Shown: positions 51,098 through 60,304, numbered from the stretch's first letter. The stretch: 64,000 nucleotides of DNA from Lutimaribacter pacificus (GCF_900142185.1 NZ_FQZZ01000007.1:1-64000), one strand, 5' to 3'. Program-made: numbers and translations. The notes: generated by a model from the letters alone, not told the origin.

Positions 51098-52566
51098 CAG
51101 TTTCTCCACCCGCCCATCTTGCGGTACATTTCCGGTATCTGCATTACGTCACTCACCAGGCGCTCGTCCGATAGGGCCGCCGCCGCTATCAGCAAGTCAG
51201 AGACATCTTCGCCCGGCGCGGTCAGCGTTTCGGATTGTTCAGCCAGGAAGCCAGTTGAAACGTCACCAGAGGCGAAATCCGGATGTGCAAGGATTGCATC
51301 CAGGTAACCAGTGTTGGTCGTTACCCCGAGAATCACATAGCTTTGCACCGCGCTCCGGGCACGGGCGATGGCCTGCGCGCGATCCGGGCCATGTACGATC
51401 AGCTTGGACAACATCGGGTCGAAGTCGGTTGTCACCTTGCCGCCATCCAGAATGCCGCTGTCCACGCGGATCCCCTCGCCCTGGGGTTCGTCCAGCAGCA
51501 GGATATCGCCGATCGCGGGCCGGAAATCGGCCGTCGCGTCCTCGGCGCAGATGCGCAGTTCGATCGAGTGTCCGGTTTGGGGAATATCCGCCTGCACGGC
51601 GCTCAGCCCGTCGCCCGCCGCGACACGCAGCTGCTCGGCAACCAGATCGAAGCCGGTCACCAGTTCGGTCACCGGATGTTCGACCTGAAGGCGGGTGTTC
51701 ATTTCCAGGAAATAAAAGGCCCCGTCCTGCGCATAGATGAATTCAACGGTCCCTGCCCCGCGGTATTTGACGGCACGGGCAATTCCGGCAGCGGTCTCGC
51801 AGATCTCATCCCGTTGCTCGGGGGTCAGCGCCGGTGACGGCGTTTCCTCGATAATCTTCTGGAACCGGCGCTGGATCGAACATTCACGTTCCCAGAAATG
51901 GACCACGTTGCCCTGTCCGTCGCCCATCACCTGCACCTCGATATGGCGCGGGCGTTCGATATAGCGTTCGACGAAAAGCCGCCCGTCGCCGAAATATCGT
52001 TCGCCTTCGCGGCGCGCGGTTTCGATTTCGGTTTCCAGCGTGCTGTCCTCGCGCACAACGCGCATGCCCTTGCCGCCACCGCCGGCCGAGGGTTTGATCA
52101 GCAGCGGATAGCCCACGGCGCGGGCGCGTTCGACAAAGCTCGCCGGATCATCATCCTCGATCGCCGAGGGGGCGACGGGAAACCCGTGTTCCTCGACAAA
52201 GGCGCGGGCGCGGACCTTGTCCCCCATCAGGTCGATGACCTCGGACGTCGGGCCGACAAAGGTCACTCCGGCTTTTTCCAGCGCCGCGACAAAACCGGCA
52301 TTCTCTGACAGAAAGCCATAGCCGGGATGCACCGCATCCGCGCCGATCTTTGTTGCCGCCGCGACGATCTGCGGAATATCGAGATAGGCGGCCACGGGCG
52401 TCGGGCCGTCGATCATCACGACCTCATCTGCGATCAGATGCGCCGGCCCCTCTTGCTCGGCGACATGACGCAACACGGCCGTCGCAAGCCCGCGGGCCTT
52501 GGCGGTGCGCAACACGCGCGCCGCGATCTCGCCCCGATTGGCGACCAGGAGTTTCGAAATGGTCAT
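51097..52566 (-). CDS. Biotin carboxylase subunit (stand-alone)
   Basis: A 489-residue biotin carboxylase: LLVANRGEIAARVLR, HPGYGFLSENA, PSAGGGGKGMRVV (ATP-grasp glycine loop), VERYIERPRHIEVQV and FLEMNTRLQVEHPVTE. It ends after the C-terminal BC domain plus a ~35-residue tail and has no biotinyl domain. It would carboxylate the separate BCCP encoded by the next gene. Confidence 0.93.
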   Translation of the reverse strand: MTISKLLVANRGEIAARVLRTAKARGLATAVLRHVAEQEGPAHLIADEVVMIDGPTPVAAYLDIPQIVAAATKIGADAVHPGYGFLSENAGFVAALEKAGVTFVGPTSEVIDLMGDKVRARAFVEEHGFPVAPSAIEDDDPASFVERARAVGYPLLIKPSAGGGGKGMRVVREDSTLETEIETARREGERYFGDGRLFVERYIERPRHIEVQVMGDGQGNVVHFWERECSIQRRFQKIIEETPSPALTPEQRDEICETAAGIARAVKYRGAGTVEFIYAQDGAFYFLEMNTRLQVEHPVTELVTGFDLVAEQLRVAAGDGLSAVQADIPQTGHSIELRICAEDATADFRPAIGDILLLDEPQGEGIRVDSGILDGGKVTTDFDPMLSKLIVHGPDRAQAIARARSAVQSYVILGVTTNTGYLDAILAHPDFASGDVSTGFLAEQSETLTAPGEDVSDLLIAAAALSDERLVSDVMQIPEMYRKMGGWRN

Positions 52567-52578
52567 GGTGTCGTCCTC

Positions 52579-54378
52579 TTAGTTCCGGGCCGCGGCATTC
52601 AGTCCGTCACGTGCAGCCAGATCGGCTGGCACGGGAATTTCGATATCAAGCAGCATCTGCGCGAACCCTTTGCCCTGCGGGTCTATGCGAACCGAGGCGA
52701 TGCCGCCACCGCCAAGCGATTCATGCAACAGGAAATTCAGCGAATGGCTTCCAGGCAAGTCGAACCGTTCTACCCTGCCGTCGCAGACATGGGCGAAATA
52801 GTCCTTCACCACCTCTTCGCTGAGAGCCGAGCGGATATATGGCAGGTAGTCCGGCTTGCGCGCGAGGATGCCGATATTGGCGATGTCCCCCTTGTCGCCC
52901 GAGCGGCCCCAGGCCAGATCGACGAGGCGGACCTTGACAGCGTCCGGGCCGGGCTCGCGGCTATCTGCGGGCGGTGCGGCAGGTGGATCAAGGTGGACTG
53001 GCGTAGTGGCCACGCTCACGGGCACATCCTTGCCGTCGACCTCGACCGCGACGGGGGTCTCGGCCTTGCTCTGAAGGAAGGAGAACAGGCGGACCACCGG
53101 TTGCACCTTGGGCCGTCCGGCGAAGAACCCGGTCAGACCCTGCGCGGTCGAAATCGCCATCGGTGCTATTTCGCCGGCAAAGATGTTCAGCGCGGCGCGA
53201 TCGTCATGGACCGCGCCGATCTTGAGCACCACCTCGCGGGTTCGGGCGCGCGCATTTGCGCCATAGGCCGCCTCGGCCCCCAGCACCTCGACGCTGACCT
53301 GCCGAAAATCGCCCATGTTGCGGTCGCGGAAAATCCGGCGACAGCGGGTCAGGATCGCCTCGGCCACACGTTCGGCCTTGGCGGGTGCATCAATCGCGGC
53401 CAGTGTCAGGGTAGAGACCGCGCGCCAGCCATCGGCATGGGTCGCCGACACCTTGTAGCTGTCGGTGCGCCCAAGCCCCCTGCCGCCCTTGACCAGCACC
53501 TGATCGGGTCCGACCTGCTCCAGGGTGACCCCGGACCAGTCGCAGATCACGTCGGGCAACAGGTAGGCGCGCGGATCCCCGATTTCATAGAGCATCTGCT
53601 CTCCGACTGACCCGGGCACGACCAGCCCGCCGGTGTCAGGCGTCTTGGTCATGATGAAACTGCCGTCTTCGGACGCCTCGACGATGGGCATGCCCATATT
53701 GTCCCAACCCGGCACGTCCTGCCAGTCGGTGAAGTTGCCGCCGGTTCCCTGGGGGCCGCATTCGATCAGGTGGCCGGCCAGCGATCCCTGGCTGAGCTTG
53801 TCCCAGTCATCGTCGCCCCAGCCGTATTCATGCATCAGGGGACCAAGCGCGACCGCGCTGTCGGCGCAGCGTCCGGTGATCACGATGTCGGCCCCGGCAT
53901 CCAGCGCGGCAGCGATGGGGCGGGCACCCAGATAGGCATTCATGCTCCAGATATCATCTGGAAATGCGACACCCGAGAACATTTCCGTCTGACCGTTTTT
54001 GCGAATTTCATCGGCCCTGGGCAACAGGTCATCGCCTAGCACGACTCCGATGGACAGATCGATCCCGGCCTGGGCGGCGGCTTTGGCAAGCGCATCGCTG
54101 CAGCCACGCGGGTTCACGCCCCCTGCATTGGCAACGACCTTGATCCCTTTTGCCTTGATATCCGGCAACCAGGGTGCCAGCGCCTTGACGAAGTCCGGCG
54201 CATAGCCCGTCTCGGGCGCTTTGGCGCGGGCCCGCGCCATCAGCGACATTGTCACCTCTGCCAGATAGTCAAACACCAGATAGTCGATCTCGCCCTTTGA
54301 GACCAGTTGACCGATCGCTTCCGGCGTATCGCCCCAGAAGCCCGACGCGCATCCGATGCGCAGCTTGCGTTCCGACAT
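52579..54378 (-). CDS. atuA: AtuA-family protein (DUF1446)
   Basis: A 599-residue protein with the DUF1446/AtuA core over about residues 1-450: RIGCASGFWGDTPEA, DYLVFDYLAEVTMSL, VVANAGGVNPRG and DIVITGRCADSAVALGP. A C-terminal ferredoxin-like AtuA domain (about 495-590) has LAWGRSGDKGDIANIGI. AtuA is required for growth on citronellol/geraniol in Pseudomonas, but its reaction is unknown. It is 12 bases after the BC start region and co-oriented with the second carboxylase, as in atu clusters. Confidence 0.87.
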   Translation of the reverse strand: MSERKLRIGCASGFWGDTPEAIGQLVSKGEIDYLVFDYLAEVTMSLMARARAKAPETGYAPDFVKALAPWLPDIKAKGIKVVANAGGVNPRGCSDALAKAAAQAGIDLSIGVVLGDDLLPRADEIRKNGQTEMFSGVAFPDDIWSMNAYLGARPIAAALDAGADIVITGRCADSAVALGPLMHEYGWGDDDWDKLSQGSLAGHLIECGPQGTGGNFTDWQDVPGWDNMGMPIVEASEDGSFIMTKTPDTGGLVVPGSVGEQMLYEIGDPRAYLLPDVICDWSGVTLEQVGPDQVLVKGGRGLGRTDSYKVSATHADGWRAVSTLTLAAIDAPAKAERVAEAILTRCRRIFRDRNMGDFRQVSVEVLGAEAAYGANARARTREVVLKIGAVHDDRAALNIFAGEIAPMAISTAQGLTGFFAGRPKVQPVVRLFSFLQSKAETPVAVEVDGKDVPVSVATTPVHLDPPAAPPADSREPGPDAVKVRLVDLAWGRSGDKGDIANIGILARKPDYLPYIRSALSEEVVKDYFAHVCDGRVERFDLPGSHSLNFLLHESLGGGGIASVRIDPQGKGFAQMLLDIEIPVPADLAARDGLNAAARN

Positions 54379-54399
54379 ATTCCTCTCCTCCCCGTTTGA

Positions 54400-55185
54400 T
54401 CAGCGGCCCGTCCATTCAGGTTTGCGCTTCGAGATGAAGGCATCAAAGCCTTCGCGCGCGTCTTCGGTCTGCGCCACACGCGGTAAAAGTGTTTCTGCAA
54501 ACCGCATCTGCTGCGGATAGGTCATATCCTCCATCGCGTGACAGGCGTATTTTCCCAGCCGGATCGCGCTCGGCGACTGCGCGGCGATCTGGGCAACCAG
54601 TTCTGCAACCTTGTCGTCCAGCCCCGCGGCATCGGTCACATAGTTGACCAGATTGAACTGCAGGGCTTCCTCGGCCGTCAGAGGAACGCCGGTGATGAAC
54701 ATCTCCATCAGCCTCCGCCGGGGCAGCACGCGCATCATGGGTGGCACGATCGTCATGGGAAACAGACCCACCTTCACTTCCGGCGTTCCGACGCGGGCAT
54801 GATCCGCCATCACAGCCAGATCGCAGGCACAGATGATGCCCGCTCCCGCCCCCATCGCGACGCCATTGATGCGCGCGATCGTTGGCTTTCGGCACGCCTG
54901 TATCGTCTCGAACAACCTTCCGGCAAAATGATCCGGGTCCGCCGGATCCTGAACAAACGGGCCGCCATCCGCCCCCGCCTTGATGTCGCCCCCGGCACAG
55001 AAGGCGCGCTCGCCCTCGCCGGTCAGAACGATCACGCGGCAATCGCTGTCCCTCTCGGCAGCACATATGGCGGCCATGATCCCGTCTGCGACCTCACGGT
55101 TGAGGGCATTTCGATTATCAGGACGTCGAATCGTGATACGCACTTCTTTGCCGAGCACCTGCGATTGAACAACGCTCTCAGTCAT
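54400..55185 (-). CDS. Enoyl-CoA hydratase/isomerase
   Basis: A 261-residue crotonase: CAGGDIKAG, NGVAMGAGAGIICACD and GTPEVKVGLFPM with E136 as likely acid; C-terminus EGFDAFISKRKPEWTGR is usual for the family. ATG at 55185 is favoured over 55206 because GGGGGGA precedes it. It is the first gene of the operon hydratase-atuA-BC-BCCP-CT, divergent from the tandem dehydrogenase genes. Confidence 0.85.
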   Translation of the reverse strand: MTESVVQSQVLGKEVRITIRRPDNRNALNREVADGIMAAICAAERDSDCRVIVLTGEGERAFCAGGDIKAGADGGPFVQDPADPDHFAGRLFETIQACRKPTIARINGVAMGAGAGIICACDLAVMADHARVGTPEVKVGLFPMTIVPPMMRVLPRRRLMEMFITGVPLTAEEALQFNLVNYVTDAAGLDDKVAELVAQIAAQSPSAIRLGKYACHAMEDMTYPQQMRFAETLLPRVAQTEDAREGFDAFISKRKPEWTGR

Positions 55186-55262
55186 TTCCGAAGTTCCCCC
55201 CTGCATTCAGGACGCCGCGCTTTCTTACGTCAGGTCGTCAAAAGCTTGGCTTGATCTATTTT

Positions 55263-55276
55263 CTAACATGTGTTTG
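55263..55276. promoter_or_regulatory. TetR operator candidate 4 in the divergent promoter
   Basis: CTAAC-ATGT-GTTTG, one mismatch in the right half, between the divergent hydratase (55185) and dehydrogenase (55319) genes. It could control both directions. Its position argues against an ATG at 55268 as the dehydrogenase start. Confidence 0.6.
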
Positions 55277-55318
55277 ATTTTGGTCAACAACGCAAACAAC
55301 ATTTTTCGGGAGGACGAT

Positions 55319-56533
55319 ATGACCGCTCAAAGTGAGGCCATCTCGGCTGATCTGGAAGCCATCAGGGCGAACTATTCTTTGACTGATGAGCAACGCCAGA
55401 TCGTCGATCACGTGGATCGGGTATCGCGCGAGGTGCTGCACCCGCTGCAGGCGCGCATGGATGACGAGGAATGGTGGCCCGATGATCTGTTCAAGCAGAT
55501 GGGCGAGCTGGGCCTGCTGGGGATTACCGCGCCGGAGGAGCTGGGCGGATCGGGGCAGAACGAGTTCACCCAGGCGCTGGTGTCCGAGGTGATTTCGAAG
55601 TGGAATCCGGCTGTGGGCCTCTCGCACGGGGCGCATGACAACCTGTGCCTGAATAACCTGCTGCGCAATGGCTCCGAAGAGCAGGTGAAGAAATACGTGC
55701 CGGGCCTTTGCTCGGGCGAGCTCGTCGGTGCTTTGGGCCTGACCGAACCGGGTGCGGGATCCGATGCGCTCGGATCCATGGCCACCACTGCCCGCCGCGA
55801 CGGTGATGATTATGTCATCAACGGCTCGAAGATTTACATCACCAACGGCCCCATTGCCGATGTGATCCTGCTTTATGCCAAAACCGACAAGTCGAAGGGC
55901 GCCAAGGGCATTTCTGCTTTCATCATCGAGACGGACAATCCCGGTTTCAAGGTGGCGCAAAAGCTTGACAAAATGGGCTTTCGCGGCTCGCCAACCGGAG
56001 AACTGGTGTTTGAGGATTGCCGCGTACCCGCATCCGCCATGGTTGGACCGGAAAACACCGGCGTTTCGGTGGTAATGAGCGGGTTGGATCTGGAGCGTGC
56101 TATGGTTGCCTCAGTCTGCGTTGGCATGGCCGAACGCGCCCTGGAACTGGGGCTGGAATACGCCAAGATTCGCGAACAGTTCGGCAAGCCGATTGCAAGT
56201 TTCCAGATGATGCAGTCGAAACTGGCCGAGATCTACACCGAGGTCGAAACCGCGCGCGCCTTCGGTTATCGCGCGCTGGCCGCCTGTACCGGGTTGCCGA
56301 AAGGGGCCGGGGGCCGCGGCGAAATCCACAAACTGACGGCGGCGGCCTGTCTTTACGCCGGCGAGGCATTCAACAAGGCGGTGACCGAAGCCTGCCATAT
56401 TCATGGTGGCTCTGGCTACATGCAGGACACCGAGATCAACCGGCTGTTCCGCGCCAACAAGCTGCTGGAAATCGGCGCGGGTACAAGCGAAGTCCGCAAG
56501 ATCATCATTGCCGAAGAACTTTTGCGCGCCTGA
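55319..56533 (+). CDS. Acyl-CoA dehydrogenase, isovaleryl-CoA dehydrogenase-like (1)
   Basis: A 404-residue protein: LTEPGAGSDALGSM, YITNGPIADVILLYAKT and SGLDLERAM with E259, the catalytic glutamate position and motif of isovaleryl-CoA dehydrogenase; HGGSGYMQDTEINRL at the end. CGGGAGGACGAT precedes the ATG. First gene of a six-gene + strand operon (two dehydrogenases, SDR, hydratase, two thioesterases). Substrate is likely a methyl-branched acyl-CoA. Confidence 0.92.
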   Translation: MTAQSEAISADLEAIRANYSLTDEQRQIVDHVDRVSREVLHPLQARMDDEEWWPDDLFKQMGELGLLGITAPEELGGSGQNEFTQALVSEVISKWNPAVGLSHGAHDNLCLNNLLRNGSEEQVKKYVPGLCSGELVGALGLTEPGAGSDALGSMATTARRDGDDYVINGSKIYITNGPIADVILLYAKTDKSKGAKGISAFIIETDNPGFKVAQKLDKMGFRGSPTGELVFEDCRVPASAMVGPENTGVSVVMSGLDLERAMVASVCVGMAERALELGLEYAKIREQFGKPIASFQMMQSKLAEIYTEVETARAFGYRALAACTGLPKGAGGRGEIHKLTAAACLYAGEAFNKAVTEACHIHGGSGYMQDTEINRLFRANKLLEIGAGTSEVRKIIIAEELLRA

Positions 56534-56546
56534 GGGGGACGAGACA

Positions 56547-57746
56547 ATGAACAAGCAACTGCGCAACGACACCGCTCTGCCAACACATTTCATGACGGAC
56601 GAACAGCAGGCCCTGGCCGATCAGGCCGGCAAGTTCTTCATGTCCGAATTCCACCATCTGAACGCGGAAATGGACGATACTGATGACCTGCCGCCTTCGG
56701 TTTTCCCCAAGCTGGGCGAGATGGGATATCTCGGCCTGAACGTGCCGCCGGAATTCGGCGGGGCCGGGCTCGACTTTACCTCGGCCTGTATCATCACCGA
56801 GGAAATGTCTAGGGCCTCGGCGGCCATCGGACTGACCCATGTGGCCCATGACAATTTGTGCGTCAACAACATCTATCGCAACGCCAATGACGAGTTGCGC
56901 CGAAAATACCTGCCGGGCCTGTGCAACGGCACGCTGGTGGGTGCTCTGGGCCTGACCGAACCCGGCGCGGGGTCCGATGCGCTTGGCTCGATGCGGACCA
57001 CGGCCAAAAAGGATGGCGACGACTACATCCTGAACGGCGCCAAGATCTACATCACCAATGGGCCGATTGCCGATCTGGTGCTGGTCTATGCCAAGACATC
57101 GCCCGAAAAAGGGGCCAAGGGCATTTCCGCCTTTATCGTGGAAACCGACACGCCCGGTTTCAAGGTGGCGCAGAAGCTCAACAAGATGGGATTCCGCGGC
57201 TCGCCGACGGGCGAACTGGTATTCGAAGATTGCCGTGTTCCGGCCAGAAACATGGTCGGCAAGCTGGATGGCGGGGTTGCCGTTACCATGTCCGGACTTG
57301 ATCTGGAACGTGCCATCGTCTGTTTCAACGCTCTGGGCATTGCGCAGCGGGCGCTGGATATTTCCATCGATTACGCCAAGACACGCCAGCAATTCGGCAA
57401 ACCGATCGCCAGTTTCCAGATGGTTCAGGCGATGCTGGCCGACATGTATACGCAGATCGAGGCCGCGCGCAGCCTGTCCTTGCGCACCGCTGCCATGTGT
57501 GAAGGCCTCGAAGAGGGCGAAGGCGGGCGCGGCGAAATCCACAAGCTCACCGCTGCGGCGATCTACAAGGCCGCTGAGGCGACATCCTTCGTGCTGGACA
57601 AAGCTGTCCAGATTCACGGCGGCTCAGGCTACATGCGTGATACCGAAGTGAACCGGCTGTACCGGACCGGTCGCGTGCTTGAGGTCGGCGCGGGCACCCA
57701 GGAGGTTCGCAAACTCATCATCTCCGGCGAATTGCTGAAGAACTAA
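56547..57746 (+). CDS. Acyl-CoA dehydrogenase, isovaleryl-CoA dehydrogenase-like (2)
   Basis: A 399-residue paralogue of the preceding gene with the same blocks: LTEPGAGSDALGSM, YITNGPIADLVLVYAKT and SGLDLERAI with E254. The two share long identical stretches in the core but differ at the N-terminus and in the substrate helix, so either two chain lengths are handled or a heteromeric enzyme is formed. TGAGGGGGACGAGACA links the two genes (13-base gap). Confidence 0.92.
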   Translation: MNKQLRNDTALPTHFMTDEQQALADQAGKFFMSEFHHLNAEMDDTDDLPPSVFPKLGEMGYLGLNVPPEFGGAGLDFTSACIITEEMSRASAAIGLTHVAHDNLCVNNIYRNANDELRRKYLPGLCNGTLVGALGLTEPGAGSDALGSMRTTAKKDGDDYILNGAKIYITNGPIADLVLVYAKTSPEKGAKGISAFIVETDTPGFKVAQKLNKMGFRGSPTGELVFEDCRVPARNMVGKLDGGVAVTMSGLDLERAIVCFNALGIAQRALDISIDYAKTRQQFGKPIASFQMVQAMLADMYTQIEAARSLSLRTAAMCEGLEEGEGGRGEIHKLTAAAIYKAAEATSFVLDKAVQIHGGSGYMRDTEVNRLYRTGRVLEVGAGTQEVRKLIISGELLKN

Positions 57747-57757
57747 GGGGGCGGAAC

Positions 57758-58612
57758 ATGAGCGAAGCGAAATCAAGGCGTTACGCGTCGGATCTCATGG
57801 CGGGCCAGGTTGCCCTGGTCACGGGGTCTGGATCTGGAATGGGCCGGGCGACGGCGATCGAAATGGCCGCTTGCGGAGCCAGGCTTGCGCTGTTCGCGCG
57901 CCGGGAAGAGCCGCTGGAAGAGACCGCCGAAATGATCCGCGCGGCGGGGGGCGAGGCCTTCGTCGTGCCCGGAGACACCCGCGACGAAGACAGTATTGAA
58001 ACTGCGATGGGGCGGATCAAGGACCACTATGGGCAGTTGGATGTCTTGGTGAACAATGCCGGCGGCCAGTATATCGCGGCCGCCCGCGATATCACCAACA
58101 AGGGCTTCGAAGCCGTGATCCGCAACAACCTGATCGGATCTTGGCAGATGACCCGGGCAGCGGCGGATCACTTCATGTACGACAATGGTGGATCGGTTGT
58201 GTTTGTCACCGCCATCTCTGCGCGCACCGCGCTTACCGGCTTTACACACACCGTCGCCGCCCGCGCCGGTGTGACGGGCATGATGAAAACGCTGGCCGCC
58301 GAATGGGGCGAGTACGGCATCCGGCTGAACTGTGTCGCGCCGGGCACGATCAAGACCGATGCGCTTGGCCGCTATCCGATTCCGCCGGAACAGTGGAAAA
58401 AGCTGAACCGCTCGGTGCTAAACCGGATGGGGGCGGCCGAGGACATCGCAGGCACGATCATTTTCCTGGCCTCGAAACTTGGCGGTTTCATCACCGGAGA
58501 AGACATTTATGTAGACGGCGGTGAGACCTTGCATATGGGTCATGACGCGCGGGACATGATCAACCCCGCGATGTTCGAAAAACGCGAACGGGGAGATGGC
58601 AAGAATGAATAA
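57758..58612 (+). CDS. SDR-family protein lacking the Tyr/Lys pair
   Basis: A 284-residue Rossmann-fold SDR with TGSGSGMGR (22-30), NNAGG (99-103) and S154. The canonical Tyr-x3-Lys is replaced: T165 and R169 in GFTHTVAARAGV. Similar loss of tyrosine is known in 2,4-dienoyl-CoA reductases of the SDR family, so a dienoyl-CoA reductase-type role is possible, but the Lys-to-Arg change is further from the norm. It sits between dehydrogenase and hydratase genes and overlaps the latter by 8 bases. Confidence 0.82.
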   Translation: MSEAKSRRYASDLMAGQVALVTGSGSGMGRATAIEMAACGARLALFARREEPLEETAEMIRAAGGEAFVVPGDTRDEDSIETAMGRIKDHYGQLDVLVNNAGGQYIAAARDITNKGFEAVIRNNLIGSWQMTRAAADHFMYDNGGSVVFVTAISARTALTGFTHTVAARAGVTGMMKTLAAEWGEYGIRLNCVAPGTIKTDALGRYPIPPEQWKKLNRSVLNRMGAAEDIAGTIIFLASKLGGFITGEDIYVDGGETLHMGHDARDMINPAMFEKRERGDGKNE

Positions 58613-59408
58613 ACAGCCCGTCCTTCTGGAGATTTCCGACAGGATCGCCACGGTTACGCTGAACGATCCCGAGCGGCGCAACCCGGTCACCGGAAACGAC
58701 ATGATCGCTGCCCTTCTGAAGACCTTCGCCAAGGTGCAGGCCGATCCTCAGGTCAGCGTGATGATCCTGACCGGCGCCGACCCGGCCTTTTGTGCCGGCG
58801 GCGACATCAAGGAAATGAACGATCCCGACAGCGTGTTCCGCAAGGAGCCGCTGGCGGCGGCGCAGAGCTATGTTGATGGGGTGCAGCGGCTGCCGCTTGC
58901 GCTCTACAACATGGATATTCCGACCATCGCCGCAGTCAACGGCCCGGCGGTGGGCGCGGGGTGCGACCTGACCATGATGTGCGACATGCGCATCGCGTCG
59001 GAAAAAGCAAGGTTCGGCGAGGTGTTTCTGAATCTCGGAATCATTCCGGGCGATGCGGGCAGCTGGTTCCTGTTGCGTCGTCTGGGCCACCAGAAGGCCG
59101 CCGATCTGACCTTCTCAGGGCGCATGGTCGAGGCCAAGGAAGCGCTGGAGCTTGGTATGGTGCTTGAACTTGTGCCTCATGAAAAATTGATGGAACGTGC
59201 CCGCGAACGGGCCGCTGTCATCGCCGCGAAACCGCCGCGTGCGGTGCGGGTCGCCAAGCGTCTGATGCGCAATGCCGAACGGATGGACCTGCCGGATTTC
59301 CTGAATTCCGCGGCGGCCTATCAGGCGCTCATGCATCAGACCGAAGACCACCACGAGGCGGTTGCTGCGTTCGTCGAAAAACGAAAACCCAATTTCACGG
59401 GGCGTTAA
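58605..59408 (+). CDS. Enoyl-CoA hydratase
   Basis: A 267-residue crotonase with CAGGDIKEM, NGPAVGAGCDLTMMCDMRIA and RFGEVFLNLGIIPGDAG, E139 as likely acid, ending EKRKPNFTGR. ATG 58605 is placed after GGGAGATGGCAAG; 58596 is an alternative. It follows the atypical SDR with an 8-base overlap. Confidence 0.87.
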   Translation: MNKQPVLLEISDRIATVTLNDPERRNPVTGNDMIAALLKTFAKVQADPQVSVMILTGADPAFCAGGDIKEMNDPDSVFRKEPLAAAQSYVDGVQRLPLALYNMDIPTIAAVNGPAVGAGCDLTMMCDMRIASEKARFGEVFLNLGIIPGDAGSWFLLRRLGHQKAADLTFSGRMVEAKEALELGMVLELVPHEKLMERARERAAVIAAKPPRAVRVAKRLMRNAERMDLPDFLNSAAAYQALMHQTEDHHEAVAAFVEKRKPNFTGR

Positions 59409-59420
59409 AGGAAAGATCGC

Positions 59421-59903
59421 ATGTCAGACATCACCCAAAAGAAGATGGAGCAAATCGCGCAGATGTGGAATGCGCGCGGCAAGGGTCTGATAACGCATAT
59501 GGCGCTTGAGATCGAAGAGGTCTCGACGGAAGGTGTTCGGGTTCGGATGCCGTTCAATCCGGACTTTTGCGTCGATGCGGAACAATCGCTGCTCCACGGT
59601 GGTATCCTGACGGCACTTCTGGACAGTGTCTTTGGACTGGCGAACTTTGTTGCCATCGAAGGCGTCAGTACCATGGCCACTCTTGACCTCAGAGTTGATT
59701 ACCTGCGCCCGGCCCGTTCACGCGCGGATGTCATCGTTCAAGCGCATTGTTTTCGCAAGACCCGCCACATCGCCTTCAATTCCGGCAGCGTCTGGTTCGC
59801 GGGCCATGAGGATGCTGAAATAGCCAGGGGAACCGCCTCGTTTGCATTGACGCGCGGCGAAACCAGCCTGTTTGACGCAATGACAAAAGGAAAAACTTCG
59901 TGA
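59421..59903 (+). CDS. PaaI-type hotdog thioesterase (1)
   Basis: A 160-residue hotdog-fold protein with the PaaI signature LLHGGILTALLDSVFGLA and LDLRVDYLRPARSRADVIV. Such enzymes hydrolyse acyl-CoA that stalls in a pathway and return CoA. Its stop overlaps the next start (TGATG). Confidence 0.86.
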   Translation: MSDITQKKMEQIAQMWNARGKGLITHMALEIEEVSTEGVRVRMPFNPDFCVDAEQSLLHGGILTALLDSVFGLANFVAIEGVSTMATLDLRVDYLRPARSRADVIVQAHCFRKTRHIAFNSGSVWFAGHEDAEIARGTASFALTRGETSLFDAMTKGKTS

Positions 59904-60304
59904 TGGACGTGCAAACTGTCAATGCCAATGTATCCCGGGTGCCGTTCTTCCGATTTCTCAACTTTGAGGTCAGAAGTCTAGACAGTCTCCATGCTGAGGC
60001 GGAAATGACCTTTGATGACCGCCATGTCGGTAACCCGATCATGGAGTACTACCATGGCGGCATAATCGCGAGTTTTATGGAGGCCACTGCCGCCATCGCG
60101 GTACAGCCCGATTTCGCCGACGTTCCGGCCAAGCCGATCAACCTGACCGTCGATTACCTCAGACCCGGTGTGAAGGGACCGCTTTTTGCGCGCGCTAACG
60201 TCACGCGCAAAGGCAAACGGATGGCAAGCGTCAGCGTGCTCAGCTGGCAGACGGATCGGGAAAAGGCGGTTGCCGAAGGGCTGTATCACTTCCTTCTGGT
60301 CTGA
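59903..60304 (+). CDS. Hotdog thioesterase (2)
   Basis: A 133-residue hotdog-fold protein: YYHGGIIASFMEATAAIA and INLTVDYLRPGVKGPLFARA. It may form a heteromer with the upstream thioesterase or act on a different acyl-CoA. A GTG at 59900 is an alternative start. Its 3' end overlaps the convergent tandem tetR gene by 19 bases. Confidence 0.83.
   Translation: MDVQTVNANVSRVPFFRFLNFEVRSLDSLHAEAEMTFDDRHVGNPIMEYYHGGIIASFMEATAAIAVQPDFADVPAKPINLTVDYLRPGVKGPLFARANVTRKGKRMASVSVLSWQTDREKAVAEGLYHFLLV

Noticed and set aside
56017-56550. A + strand frame overlapping the tandem dehydrogenases
   Set aside because: Out-of-phase shadow of the first dehydrogenase gene.
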